A DNA stretch of 64,000 nucleotides. Source: Pseudomonadota bacterium (lineage in GTDB: Bacteria; Pseudomonadota; Alphaproteobacteria; Rhizobiales; Hyphomicrobiaceae). The stretch spans positions 1 to 64,000 of the forward strand of contig JAFAFW010000023.1 in assembly GCA_023423275.1 (NCBI GenBank). The letters run 5' to 3'. Position numbers and translations under genes: made by a program. Each line of letters begins with the position of its first letter. Position 1 is the first letter of the stretch. This document shows positions 52,516 to 60,927 of this stretch, piece by piece. The notes under the pieces are model-generated. The model was not told the DNA's origin. It made no database searches and saw nothing but the letters and a program-made list of their open reading frames with translations.

Positions 52516-53028
52516 TCATTTCGGGCTGGCCTGCCGGGTTGATCGCTCGTGCTTTCCCCGGCTCGCTCGCAACGTCGCCGAGGTCCGCCGCGGCGCAGCC
52601 TTGCGGGTTTTCTGGCGGCTCGGCGCAACGAGCGCGCTTTTAGCCATGTCCTCCAGCGTGTGCTGGTCGAGCACGCTGATGAAGGCGTCAAGTGCGCTAT
52701 CGAATACGTGACTGATCGGCTGGCGGGTATCCTGGCGGATGGGCGCTCCATCCTCGTCCCCGGTCGCCATCCGCGTCGATTCGGTTGCGCGAACCACATC
52801 GCCGATCCGAATTTCGCCTGCCGGTCGCGCCAGCCGGACGCCGCCGTGCCGTCCCCGCATCGCCTGCAGGAAGCCGGCCCGGGTCAACAGGTGGACGATC
52901 TTGAACACGTTTTGCGGCGTGATATCCAGATGGCCGGATATCTCGGCAACCTTGAGAAGCTGGTCTCGCTGTCCGGCGCAGTGGATCAGGATCCGGATGG
53001 CGTGGTTGGTCTGTTTCGTCAGTCGCAT
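52516..53028 (-). CDS. Rrf2-family regulator lacking iron-sulfur cysteines
   Basis: 170 residues. MRLTKQTNHAIRILIHCAG, VAEISGHLDITPQNVFKIVHLLTRAGFLQ and RGRHGGVRLARPAGEIRIGDVV are an intact winged helix of the RirA/IscR/NsrR family. In the family three Cys follow the helix that bears a conserved TE; here residues 81-106 (ATESTRMATGDEDGAPIRQD onward) contain none, and the only Cys is Cys17. Thus it cannot bind the usual cluster. The last 35 residues are rich in Arg, Ser and Ala. It neighbours bfd and bfr, pointing to an iron- or redox-linked role. Confidence 0.88.
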   Translation of the reverse strand: MRLTKQTNHAIRILIHCAGQRDQLLKVAEISGHLDITPQNVFKIVHLLTRAGFLQAMRGRHGGVRLARPAGEIRIGDVVRATESTRMATGDEDGAPIRQDTRQPISHVFDSALDAFISVLDQHTLEDMAKSALVAPSRQKTRKAAPRRTSATLRASRGKHERSTRQASPK

Positions 53029-53311
53029 GGCTGATCGGAACCCAAATGGCAGTCAATGCTGCCGCCTCGTCTGTCGTTACGCGCGTCCTTAGCTAAGGAG
53101 TTCGCGCATCACACGAATCAACTTCGTCCCCGCAGTCCTGAGGTTTCTTTACTCATTTAATCGACTTATGTAAAGCTGACCGCGAATTTCCACAATTTAT
53201 CCCGAGGGTTCGCTCATCGTCTTGGTGCACGTTAAGACGCAGAAATGGAAGCGTTGTCCGCGCCGGGAGGGGCCTTTTATCCCCGTTGTGGACGGAAAGG
53301 GCGACCGCGTC

Positions 53312-53953
53312 CTAATCGTTGTCGGACACACCGGCTCCGGCGCCGGCTAATCGGGACGCGAGGCTGGCCGGTACATACGTCAGCGCGCCGAACGCGTCCA
53401 GACGTTTCCAGGCGGCGGTATCCGCGATCTTGTGAGATTGAACCAGAGTGGTCGGCTTGACCATCGATGACCGGGCGTCGCGGGACATCTTGATTTGAGC
53501 CTTGAGGGCTCTCCCGGTTTGCGCGCTATCGCAGCCCCCTTCGCTGAATCCCCGGGCCTGCAAGCGCATGTGGCCAGCAGGTAGTTCCAGGTTCAGCATC
53601 GCGTCGGCAGCCAGGCGCCGCTGCAGCAGGGGAAGCAGCCAGACTGGTTGGAGGAGATCGACAAGCGTCCAAGTCTGATCGAAATCAAGGAGATCCGCGA
53701 TGGCGGCCCCAGCGTGGACCGGGCACAGCATGGCGCCCGTCCGGGCGGGTTGCAGGGTTAGCCCTTCCCGTACCGGCGCGGCGATATCGCTGCGGCGCAC
53801 CAGAATATCGACGAGTGCGGTTTCCCAGCGAATGCCATGCACAGCCAGCCAGCGCGCTGCCTGCGCGGCCTCCTCGGCCAGTCCCCAACTCATCCCCGCT
53901 CCGCGACAGGCTTTCAGTGTGAGGCTCTCGATCTCGTTCAGGGAGACGATCAT
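53312..53953 (-). CDS. DUF3726-like protein of unknown function
   Basis: 213 residues from the ATG at 53953, which overlaps the upstream stop as ATGA; an ATG at 53962 is an alternative. MIVSLNEIESLTLKACRGAGMSWGLAEEAAQAARWL resembles the start of proteins annotated as DUF3726. No signal peptide or membrane segment and no known catalytic motif; two Cys and two His are scattered. It is last in an eleven-gene operon (53312-63885) and translationally coupled to the 564-residue protein, so the two probably act together. Confidence 0.6.
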   Translation of the reverse strand: MIVSLNEIESLTLKACRGAGMSWGLAEEAAQAARWLAVHGIRWETALVDILVRRSDIAAPVREGLTLQPARTGAMLCPVHAGAAIADLLDFDQTWTLVDLLQPVWLLPLLQRRLAADAMLNLELPAGHMRLQARGFSEGGCDSAQTGRALKAQIKMSRDARSSMVKPTTLVQSHKIADTAAWKRLDAFGALTYVPASLASRLAGAGAGVSDND

Positions 53954-55644
53954 CGCGGCCATATCCAGTCGTCCCACGCGCCGTCGGCAAGCTCGGTGGG
54001 GAAGGGCGCGCCTTGAAAGAGTGTGATGCGGAGCCACTTGTCCGAACGCGGGTCAAAGCGTGTCGCGCCGAAGAATGCGAGCTTGCAGCGTAGAATATCG
54101 ATCGCGCGGAGGCTGCCGTCGATCAGATTGTCGCGAATCTCGGCGTAGGGAAACCGCGCCAGGGTCTGCGCGCGCCGTACAATGTGACGGTATTCCGGGC
54201 GGCGCATGAGGAAGTCTCCGAGCGGCGTCTCGGCGGGCTCATCCGCGAGTGCCGCATGCAGGGCGGCGATATCACGGGCGACGGCAAGCGGCTGTTCCAG
54301 GTCGGCACCCGGTTCCGTGGCGCGCAGCCCAAGCCGGGGTTCGAGTTTTTCTTCCGACACATACCAGAACATCGCCGTGTGATTGGCCTTGGTAAAATCG
54401 ATCGACAGCGCCCACGCGTAGTCGCGGCCGATATCGGCACGCAGATCTCCGCACCGCTGGTGGCCCGCGATGCAAAACTCCGCGGCTTCGTCCGCGGCCA
54501 TCCGCTCCGCGAGGTCATCCACGAGTTCGCCGTGCGGTTCGAGCAGCAGCGTGACGATGAACTCCTGCCCCTCCAGGGATAGCGTATCTTCTGCCCAGCG
54601 ATAGATGACATCCCAGGGGTGCGGCTGCCCAAACACGGCGTCGGACCCCGTGAAGGCGGTCAGCCGATCCAGATCTTCGCCAAGCCTGACTATGCGCGGG
54701 GCTTGTACCGGATCGTCTGTCGTCCAATGGGAGACAACGGATCGGGCTGAGGCCAAGGCAGCCAGAAACTTATCGCTTGTCTTCGGCGTGGCATTCCGCA
54801 GGGAGCGAACACGGGCCAGTGCCGTCTCCCGCGCGGTGATCCAGCGATGCAGCAGAACCGGATGGCGGACGAGGAACGGCGCCATGCCCAATCCGGTCGC
54901 GTTGCCGACGCCAAGACGCCGCCGTAGATTCGGCGCCAGTGCGACGGCGCTTTCGGGTGCGCGCAAGCGGGCCATATGTTCGGCCAGATCGACGGTGAAG
55001 GCACGGATCAGGTAGACGGTCAGCATCTCAGCCTGGAACGGACCGGACATCTCCTCGCGCCCGGAAAAGCGATCGCGGTCGGCGATGCCGAACTTGCCGT
55101 TGCCGTAGACGGCCGTCGTGCGCATGAGATAGCCGGTCGCCTCGAGCGCATCGCGATCCGGCTGCTGGCCCTGCGACAGTGTTTCGACGACCGTATCAAA
55201 CAGGCGGACGCTGCGGTTGGCGCGCGCCAGCACCAATTCGGTATCGAGATAGCGGCCCGCTTCCTGCTTCGGCACATTGGCGAACAGACGCTCGATATCG
55301 TCGTCGTTGGGGATGCCGTCGAACAGCGCGAACGTCGCGTCCCATTCCTCGGCGATCACACGGTCGGTGCGCTTTTCGGGCGGCAGGTCGTGTCCGAAGC
55401 AGACAAGGCTGTACGTCCGCCGCCAGGTGTCGACCTGATAGACCGCGGTGCCGACGCCACGGTCATCGATATCGAACCGCGGCCGGGTTAGGATCCAGCC
55501 CTCGCGAGCCATGCGGCGCAGCAACGCGCGCAGGAAACTCAAGCGCGTCTGGTGCGCGCTGCCCATCCGGTCGAGGCGCAGAACCGTATCCGGCGAACGG
55601 AGCGGCGTGCCGGTGTGTGCGGGCTCGCCGTCCATCGCCATCAT
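53950..55644 (-). CDS. Large conserved-looking protein of unknown function
   Basis: 564 residues from the ATG at 55644, overlapping the methyltransferase stop (ATGA). I recognise no family. Segments with the look of conserved motifs are VYGNGKFGIADRDRF (about 183), GNATGLGMAPFLVRHPVLLHRW (about 258), WALSIDFTKANHTAMFWYVS (about 425) and FLMRRPEYRHIVRRAQTLARFPY (about 490). The protein is soluble, Arg/Asp-rich and lacks signal or membrane segments. Its coupling to genes on both sides marks it as an integral part of the operon, perhaps a ligase or transferase; nothing in the sequence proves this. Confidence 0.6.
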   Translation of the reverse strand: MMAMDGEPAHTGTPLRSPDTVLRLDRMGSAHQTRLSFLRALLRRMAREGWILTRPRFDIDDRGVGTAVYQVDTWRRTYSLVCFGHDLPPEKRTDRVIAEEWDATFALFDGIPNDDDIERLFANVPKQEAGRYLDTELVLARANRSVRLFDTVVETLSQGQQPDRDALEATGYLMRTTAVYGNGKFGIADRDRFSGREEMSGPFQAEMLTVYLIRAFTVDLAEHMARLRAPESAVALAPNLRRRLGVGNATGLGMAPFLVRHPVLLHRWITARETALARVRSLRNATPKTSDKFLAALASARSVVSHWTTDDPVQAPRIVRLGEDLDRLTAFTGSDAVFGQPHPWDVIYRWAEDTLSLEGQEFIVTLLLEPHGELVDDLAERMAADEAAEFCIAGHQRCGDLRADIGRDYAWALSIDFTKANHTAMFWYVSEEKLEPRLGLRATEPGADLEQPLAVARDIAALHAALADEPAETPLGDFLMRRPEYRHIVRRAQTLARFPYAEIRDNLIDGSLRAIDILRCKLAFFGATRFDPRSDKWLRITLFQGAPFPTELADGAWDDWIWPR

Positions 55645-56744
55645 TCTTTGACGCAGATCAGATGGATGTGGACATAATCCATGCCGTGCCCATCCGGATT
55701 GGCGGCGACAAGCTTTTCATAGCGTCCGAAATATTCGTCGAGGATTTGTGCCCGCTCCTGCGGCGGACGGTCGGCGGATAATCCGCTGGCGAACGTGGGC
55801 TCCGACCAGGACCTGAGCGTGGGGATATAATCGCGCGCGAACCGAACCGGATCGCGATGTTCCGCGAATGCCTTGACGTATGGGCAGACGAGGTGCCGCT
55901 CCTCGACGTGTTCCAGACGCAGACCGGCCTGATAGACCGGGCTCGACGTATCGCGCAGCGGCGCCGTGAATTGCTCCGACGTCCGGTAGACCTGCGGGAA
56001 ATTGGTCGCGGCGTATTCCGCCTCGGTGATGATCCCGTCGGTGACAAGCCCGCGCCAGAGCTGGTCGAATGTATCGAACATGCTGACGCCGCCGGAGTGG
56101 CCAAGATAGCGGCCCTGTTTGTCGATGCCGAAATTGAAGTAGCAGAGCCGTCCGCCCTTCACGAGCTCGCGGGCGCGCAAGGTCAGCAGGCGCTCCCATT
56201 CGATACGGCCAGTCTCCTCGTAGGCGCGGCGCTCGTTCCCGCTCGCGCCGACCATGTGGACGTGATCGGAGATATTGCACGGCACCTTCGAGATGTAGTG
56301 AGACGCGGTGGCCGAGAACGCGAGGTTGAGGCTCTCACGCGGGAAAATCGCCTGATGAAACGACGTGCCCGACGCGAACGGATAGACATCTGGGATCTGG
56401 CCGTAATAGCTCTGGATGTCCGTTTGTCCATGGATCATCCGAAAGACCTGACTGAAGTCGTTGCGCGGCAGATCGCAATAAAACATCTCGATCGGCCGGC
56501 TTGCCGTCAGCTTGCGGACGTGACCCAGAACATTCGTCCACATGCCGACCGAGGTCCCACCATCGGCGCAACCGATATCGGCGGCGCGGAAGGCCGAGCC
56601 GTCGTCCTTCAGCTCCATCCGGTCGATGGCGGACAGGATCAGGGGCGTTGCTGCATTGATGACATCGCGCGCGCCGGTCGTCGCCTTGGAGTAATACCCG
56701 GCACCCTTCATGGCCATGAAGCCGGCCGTCTCGCTCGTTTTCAT
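55641..56744 (-). CDS. SABATH-type (Methyltransf_7) SAM-dependent carboxyl methyltransferase
   Basis: 367 residues from the ATG at 56744; a GTG at 56753 adds three. FMAMKGAGYYSKATTGARD aligns by eye with the plant SABATH N-terminus; FRAADIGCADGGTSVGMW (about 52-68) is the SAM motif; and SFHQAIFPRESLNLAFSATA followed by SHYISKVP (about 128-155) mirrors the plant signature around FPSKSLHFVHSSYSLHW, with Tyr where the carboxylate-binding Trp of salicylate methyltransferase stands. It should methylate a carboxyl group of a small acid. In bacteria this family is uncommon. It overlaps the unknown 564-residue gene and follows an Ldh2-type reductase gene. Confidence 0.78.
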   Translation of the reverse strand: MKTSETAGFMAMKGAGYYSKATTGARDVINAATPLILSAIDRMELKDDGSAFRAADIGCADGGTSVGMWTNVLGHVRKLTASRPIEMFYCDLPRNDFSQVFRMIHGQTDIQSYYGQIPDVYPFASGTSFHQAIFPRESLNLAFSATASHYISKVPCNISDHVHMVGASGNERRAYEETGRIEWERLLTLRARELVKGGRLCYFNFGIDKQGRYLGHSGGVSMFDTFDQLWRGLVTDGIITEAEYAATNFPQVYRTSEQFTAPLRDTSSPVYQAGLRLEHVEERHLVCPYVKAFAEHRDPVRFARDYIPTLRSWSEPTFASGLSADRPPQERAQILDEYFGRYEKLVAANPDGHGMDYVHIHLICVKE

Positions 56745-56765
56745 AATAGGCACCCTGATTGATGA

Positions 56766-57776
56766 TCAGCCCTGCAACGATTGCACCGTGTCGTAGATCG
56801 CCTTGTCGACAGTGACGCCTTCTGCGATGGATCGCGCCCGCGCCGCGCGGCGCCCCGAACCGGCCAGATGCGTTCCGGGTTCGCTGGTCAGTGCGGAGAC
56901 GAGACCGGTGAGATTACCCGCGAAACCGCCGGCCGATGTCGCGTCCGGGGAAATCGCAATGAACAACTGTCCAGTCTTCGGCGGTCCGCCAGCGGTTCCC
57001 GAGAACGGGCTGGCGTTGATGCCCAGCGTGGCGCCGGAGAGGCCGGCGGCCATGATTTCCACCAGCAGCGCCGAGCCTACGCCCTTGTAACCGCCGGCCG
57101 GGACCATCGTGCCCTTGAGGCCGACCGCGGGATCGGTGGTCGGCTCGCCGTCCGGACCAAGCGCCCAGCCGAGCGGGATCGGCTCGCCGCGGCGGGACTT
57201 CTTCATCACCTCGCTCTTGGCGACGACGCTGGCGCTCTGGTCGATGACGATGGCGGCCTTGCCCGTGCCATCGGGGACGGCCACCGACCAGGGATTCGTG
57301 CCGAGCACTGGGCGTTTGCCACCGGAGGCCGCGATGGAAGCCGGAGCATTGGTGAAGCCGAGCCCGACGAGACCGGCCTGTGCCAGTCTTTCCGTGTGAT
57401 AGCCGAGCACACCGCAATTGTAGGAGTTGCGGACAGTAAGCGTCGCGATGCCCTGCGAACGAGCGGTCGGGATGAGTTCGGCAAAGCCCGCATCGATGGC
57501 CGGATGCGCGAAGCCCGATTGCGCGTCGACCGTGATTACCGCAGGCGCGGGGTGTTCAACCTGCGGGATGGCGGCGGGAACGACCTTTCCACATTGCAGA
57601 TGCTGGCAGTAGGTCGCGAGATACGCGAGGCCGTGCGAGGCGATGCCGTCGCGCTCGGCGGCCGCGATCGCAGCGGCGAGGCTCTTTGCGGCGCTGTGTG
57701 AGGCCCCCGCTTGTGTCAGCGCATTCTGCGCCAAGCGTTCGATTTCGGGTATCTGCAGAACAATGGGATCAGCCAT
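56766..57776 (-). CDS. Ldh2/DpkA-type NAD(P)H-dependent reductase
   Basis: 336 residues. Ldh2 family marks: RDGIASHGLAYLATY with the catalytic-type His (about 47), VRNSYNCGVLGYHTERLA (with the His-containing loop), GTNPWSVAVP, AIVIDQSASVVAKSEV and YKGVGSALLVEIMAAGLSGA. The family reduces 2-keto acids or cyclic ketimines such as delta-1-piperideine-2-carboxylate. With a D-amino-acid dehydrogenase and RidA in the same operon, a ketimine substrate is attractive (inference). It starts 12 bases after the dipeptidase-like gene. Confidence 0.85.
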   Translation of the reverse strand: MADPIVLQIPEIERLAQNALTQAGASHSAAKSLAAAIAAAERDGIASHGLAYLATYCQHLQCGKVVPAAIPQVEHPAPAVITVDAQSGFAHPAIDAGFAELIPTARSQGIATLTVRNSYNCGVLGYHTERLAQAGLVGLGFTNAPASIAASGGKRPVLGTNPWSVAVPDGTGKAAIVIDQSASVVAKSEVMKKSRRGEPIPLGWALGPDGEPTTDPAVGLKGTMVPAGGYKGVGSALLVEIMAAGLSGATLGINASPFSGTAGGPPKTGQLFIAISPDATSAGGFAGNLTGLVSALTSEPGTHLAGSGRRAARARSIAEGVTVDKAIYDTVQSLQG

Positions 57777-57788
57777 GTGCCTTTGCCC

Positions 57789-58784
57789 TCAGGATGGATC
57801 AGCCGGGGTGAACGACTGCGCGAAGAAACGATGCCAGTTGCCACCCATGATCTTGTCGACGTCCGCGGGCGAGAACCCGCGGGCGGCGAGGCCGGCGCGT
57901 ACGGTCGGGAAATTGCGGTTGTCGCGAAACCAATCCGGCTGCTGCGGGAAAACCGCTTTTCCGAGCCCGATGTTGGTCTGGCCCTTTGTCCAGCGGCCGT
58001 TGCGCATCCACTCCACGACGCTGTCCGGCTGATCCTGGCAGAGATCGGAACCGATGCCGATGTGATCGACGCCGATCCGGCTCGCGGTGTCGGCAACCAT
58101 CTCCGTGAAGCTGTCCAGAGTGCACGTGCTGCCGCCTGCCAGGTGATGCGGATAGAGCGAGAAGCCGAGCATGCCACCGCGTGCTGCGAGCGCCTTGAGC
58201 ACGGCGTCGGACTTGTTACGCGGGACATTATGCCAGGAGGACGGATTGGCGTGCGTAATCGCGACGGGACGCCCCGAGATATCGATGGCCTCCAGGCAGG
58301 TGCGCTCCCCGGAGTGGGATAGATCGACAACCAAGCCAACCCGGTTCATCTCGGCGATCACTTCGCGGCCCATGCGCGATATGCCGGCATCCACCGCCTC
58401 GTAGCATCCCGAACCGAGCAGGGATTGATTGTTATAGGTGATCTGCATGAAGCGGACGCCAAGCGCATGCAGGATCGCGACCAGCCCGATATCGTCCTCG
58501 ATCGCGGAGCAGTTCTGCAGTCCGAAGAACACGGCCGTACGGCCCGAGGCTTTCGCGGCGTCGATATCCGCAGCGAACCGGCCGGGCATGATGAGGTCCG
58601 CGTGCGTCTCGAACGCACGGTTCCAGTCGATCAGGTTCTCGACCGTCTCGCGGAAATCCTCATGATAGCAGACCGTGACGTGTATCGCGTCGACGCCACC
58701 GGCGCGCAGTTGCCGGAAGATCTCGGGCGACCAATTGCAGTACTGACAGGCATCGATGGTGAAGGAAGGGATGTCTCTGCTCAT
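57789..58784 (-). CDS. Membrane-dipeptidase (M19)-family protein with altered metal site
   Basis: 331 residues, no signal peptide or lipid anchor. M19 features are visible: Glu96 (NCSAIEDDIG), FMQITYNNQSLLGSG, His157 (VDLSHSGERT), His178 (AITHANPSSWHNVPRN) and IGIGSDL with Asp247. The first metal pair, normally HxD in an N-terminal DGHND-like motif, is absent: the same place reads IDACQYCNWS (Asp11, Cys13, Cys16). It may bind one metal or use Asp/Cys ligands. A cytoplasmic enzyme acting on a dipeptide, N-acyl amino acid or lactam is possible. Confidence 0.8.
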   Translation of the reverse strand: MSRDIPSFTIDACQYCNWSPEIFRQLRAGGVDAIHVTVCYHEDFRETVENLIDWNRAFETHADLIMPGRFAADIDAAKASGRTAVFFGLQNCSAIEDDIGLVAILHALGVRFMQITYNNQSLLGSGCYEAVDAGISRMGREVIAEMNRVGLVVDLSHSGERTCLEAIDISGRPVAITHANPSSWHNVPRNKSDAVLKALAARGGMLGFSLYPHHLAGGSTCTLDSFTEMVADTASRIGVDHIGIGSDLCQDQPDSVVEWMRNGRWTKGQTNIGLGKAVFPQQPDWFRDNRNFPTVRAGLAARGFSPADVDKIMGGNWHRFFAQSFTPADPS

Positions 58785-58800
58785 CGGCCCGTCCCCTTAT

Positions 58801-59229
58801 TTATCGCGGCGGCGCCGTGCCGTAGACGACGCGCCCGACGGCGACTAGCTTGCCGGCATCGTCCATGACGTCGACGTCGACCACGGCGACGGTCCGGCCC
58901 GATCGCCGGACTATGGCACGAAACAGCAGATCGGTTTTGATCGCGGGCCGCAGATAATCCACGCGCATGTCAATGGTTGGCACTGCGCGTGCGATCTGGA
59001 TGGCGACCGCGTAATCGCCCACGCTGTCGATCAACGCCGAGATCGGACCACCGTGCCACTGGCTCGTGCCCGGCAGGCGCTCCACCGCAGGCGAGAAGGG
59101 CGCGCGGACTTCGAGAATGCCCTTCTCCGCGTCACACGAGACGACCTGGAGATTGAAGGCCGACATGAAACGGGAGGCCGCGAAATCAGCGGCCACTTCG
59201 GCTGCGCCCCATGTCGTGTTTTCAGGCAT
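58801..59229 (-). CDS. PaaI-type hotdog thioesterase
   Basis: 142 residues from the ATG at 59229, overlapping the upstream gene by 8 bases. The hotdog helix WHGGPISALIDSVGDYAVAI contains the HGG and the acidic residue of PaaI thioesterases; RVDYLRPA and AVGRVVYGT complete the fold. It hydrolyses an acyl- or aryl-CoA. No CoA-ligase is present in the operon, so its substrate is open. Confidence 0.85.
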   Translation of the reverse strand: MPENTTWGAAEVAADFAASRFMSAFNLQVVSCDAEKGILEVRAPFSPAVERLPGTSQWHGGPISALIDSVGDYAVAIQIARAVPTIDMRVDYLRPAIKTDLLFRAIVRRSGRTVAVVDVDVMDDAGKLVAVGRVVYGTAPPR

Positions 59230-60475
59230 CGGCAAGTGTCAATCCTTTGAGGTCGATGTCAGGTTTGCGGCCGGCGATCACGTCGGCGACGATACGTGCG
59301 GAGCCCATCGACATCGTCCAGCCGATGTGTCCGTGACCCGTATTCAGGAAGAGGTTGCGCTTGGGGGACGTCCCCAACATCGGCGTACCTTTAGGCGTCA
59401 TCGGGCGCAAACCTGCCCAGCGGCTGGCTTTTTCGTAGGCGCCGGCGTCCGGAAACAGCCTGCGGATCGTTGCCGTCATATGCGCGAAATCACGTTCGTT
59501 CAACGAGCGGTCGAAGCCTGCAAAATCCGCGGTCGCCGTCACGCGCATGCGATCGCCGAGGCGCGACCAGGCGATCAGGTATTTCTCGTCGACCCCGCAC
59601 AAGCTGGGCGCGCCGTTGTGGCCCTCGACGGGAACGGTGAGGGCATAGCCCTTGACGGGATAGATCGGCATGTCGAAGCCGACTTGCCGGCTGAGACCGG
59701 GGCTGTAGCAGCCGGCCGCCAGAACGAACGCATCCGCGGTGACCGGACCTTTGTCCGTTTCAACTTTCGTGATCCGGTCGCCCTCGGCGATGATCTTGCG
59801 GATCTGGGTCGACCACTGGAATGCGACGCCGAGCTTTTCCGCACAGTGATTGGCCAGCGCGTTTGCGAACTTGTGGCAGTCGCCGGATTCATCGGTCGGG
59901 CAATAGATCGCGCCCGCAATGTTGGCGCGATCGGAATTCAGCGCGGGCTCGATGGTAATGGCTTCCTCGGTGCTGACGGGCCGCAGCGTGACGCCATTGT
60001 CCGTCAGGATACTCATGGCGCCGACGCCGCGCGCCAGGTGATCCTTGTCGCGGTAGACGTAAACCGCACCTTGCGTCCGCCGGTCGTAGCCTAGGTCGAT
60101 GTGGCGATTGATATCGGCGAAGCGCTCCTGCGAGTAGAGGCAGAGGCGCACCTTGTGGGCGGTGTTGATGGCCGCGCGTTCCGACGTGCATTCCTTCAGG
60201 AAGCGCCAGCACCAGCGCCACATGGCCGGATCGAGCCGGAAGCGCATGCGCAACGCGACGTCATCGCGGAACAGCGATTGCCAGAGAATCTTCGGAGCGC
60301 GCGGTGACGCCCACGTGTAGGCATGTCCGGGAGAGACCATGCCGGCATTGGAGAAGCTGGTCTCCATGGCGGCCTTGTCCTGCCGGTCTATGACCGTCAC
60401 ATCGTGGCCGTCAGAAGCAAGTTCATAGGCGGTCGTGACGCCGACGATACCTGCTCCGAGGACCACGATGCGCAT
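59222..60475 (-). CDS. dadA: D-amino-acid dehydrogenase (DadA-like)
   Basis: 417 residues. N-terminal IVVLGAGIVGVTTAYELASDGHDVTVIDRQ binds FAD; ASFSNAGMVSPGHAYTWASPRAP, AINTAHKVRLCLYSQERF, SGDCHKFANAL and the C-terminal WAGLRPMTPKGTPMLGTSPKRNLFLNTGHGHIGWTMS are the DadA/DAO pattern. It oxidises D-amino acids to imino acids with electrons to the respiratory chain. RidA is 14 bases upstream, which fits handling of the imine product. Confidence 0.9.
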   Translation of the reverse strand: MRIVVLGAGIVGVTTAYELASDGHDVTVIDRQDKAAMETSFSNAGMVSPGHAYTWASPRAPKILWQSLFRDDVALRMRFRLDPAMWRWCWRFLKECTSERAAINTAHKVRLCLYSQERFADINRHIDLGYDRRTQGAVYVYRDKDHLARGVGAMSILTDNGVTLRPVSTEEAITIEPALNSDRANIAGAIYCPTDESGDCHKFANALANHCAEKLGVAFQWSTQIRKIIAEGDRITKVETDKGPVTADAFVLAAGCYSPGLSRQVGFDMPIYPVKGYALTVPVEGHNGAPSLCGVDEKYLIAWSRLGDRMRVTATADFAGFDRSLNERDFAHMTATIRRLFPDAGAYEKASRWAGLRPMTPKGTPMLGTSPKRNLFLNTGHGHIGWTMSMGSARIVADVIAGRKPDIDLKGLTLADA

Positions 60476-60489
60476 AGTGATGTCCGATC

Positions 60490-60840
60490 TCAGACTGCCG
60501 CGGTCATCGCAATTTCGACGGTAAACTGCGGCGCGGCGAGCTTTGCTTCGACGGTTGCGCGCGCTGGAGATGCACCGGGAGCGATCCAGGAATCCCAGAC
60601 CTTGTTCATCTCGTCGAATTTGGAGATATCGGTGAGCCAGATGTTCGCGGCCAGAAGTTTCGTCTTGTCGGTGCCCGCCGCTGCAAGGATCTTGTCCATG
60701 CCGGCCAGAATGTCCGCCGTCTGCTCGGAAACGCTCTTGCCGGGAGCACCATGCGCAACCTGGCCCGAGATATAGACCGTCCCGTTGTGGACGACGGCCT
60801 TGCTCATGCGAGGGCCGGGTTCGATACGATTGATTGCCAT
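60490..60840 (-). CDS. RidA-family enamine/imine deaminase
   Basis: 116 residues. TVYISGQVAHG, VSEQTADILAGMDKILAAAG and ASPARATVEAKLAAPQFTVEIAM contain the Arg and Glu of the RidA active site. It speeds hydrolysis of reactive enamine/imine intermediates to keto acid and ammonia. Its place next to dadA is telling. A TCCTCC-complement ribosome site precedes the ATG. Confidence 0.9.
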   Translation of the reverse strand: MAINRIEPGPRMSKAVVHNGTVYISGQVAHGAPGKSVSEQTADILAGMDKILAAAGTDKTKLLAANIWLTDISKFDEMNKVWDSWIAPGASPARATVEAKLAAPQFTVEIAMTAAV

Positions 60841-60927
60841 TTTTCCTCCATAACGGATGGCGCTTTTTACTCAGCGCGTCACCTTAATGTCGCCCGTGGC
60901 GCGGCGACAAGCCTTTGTCTCGGGTTG

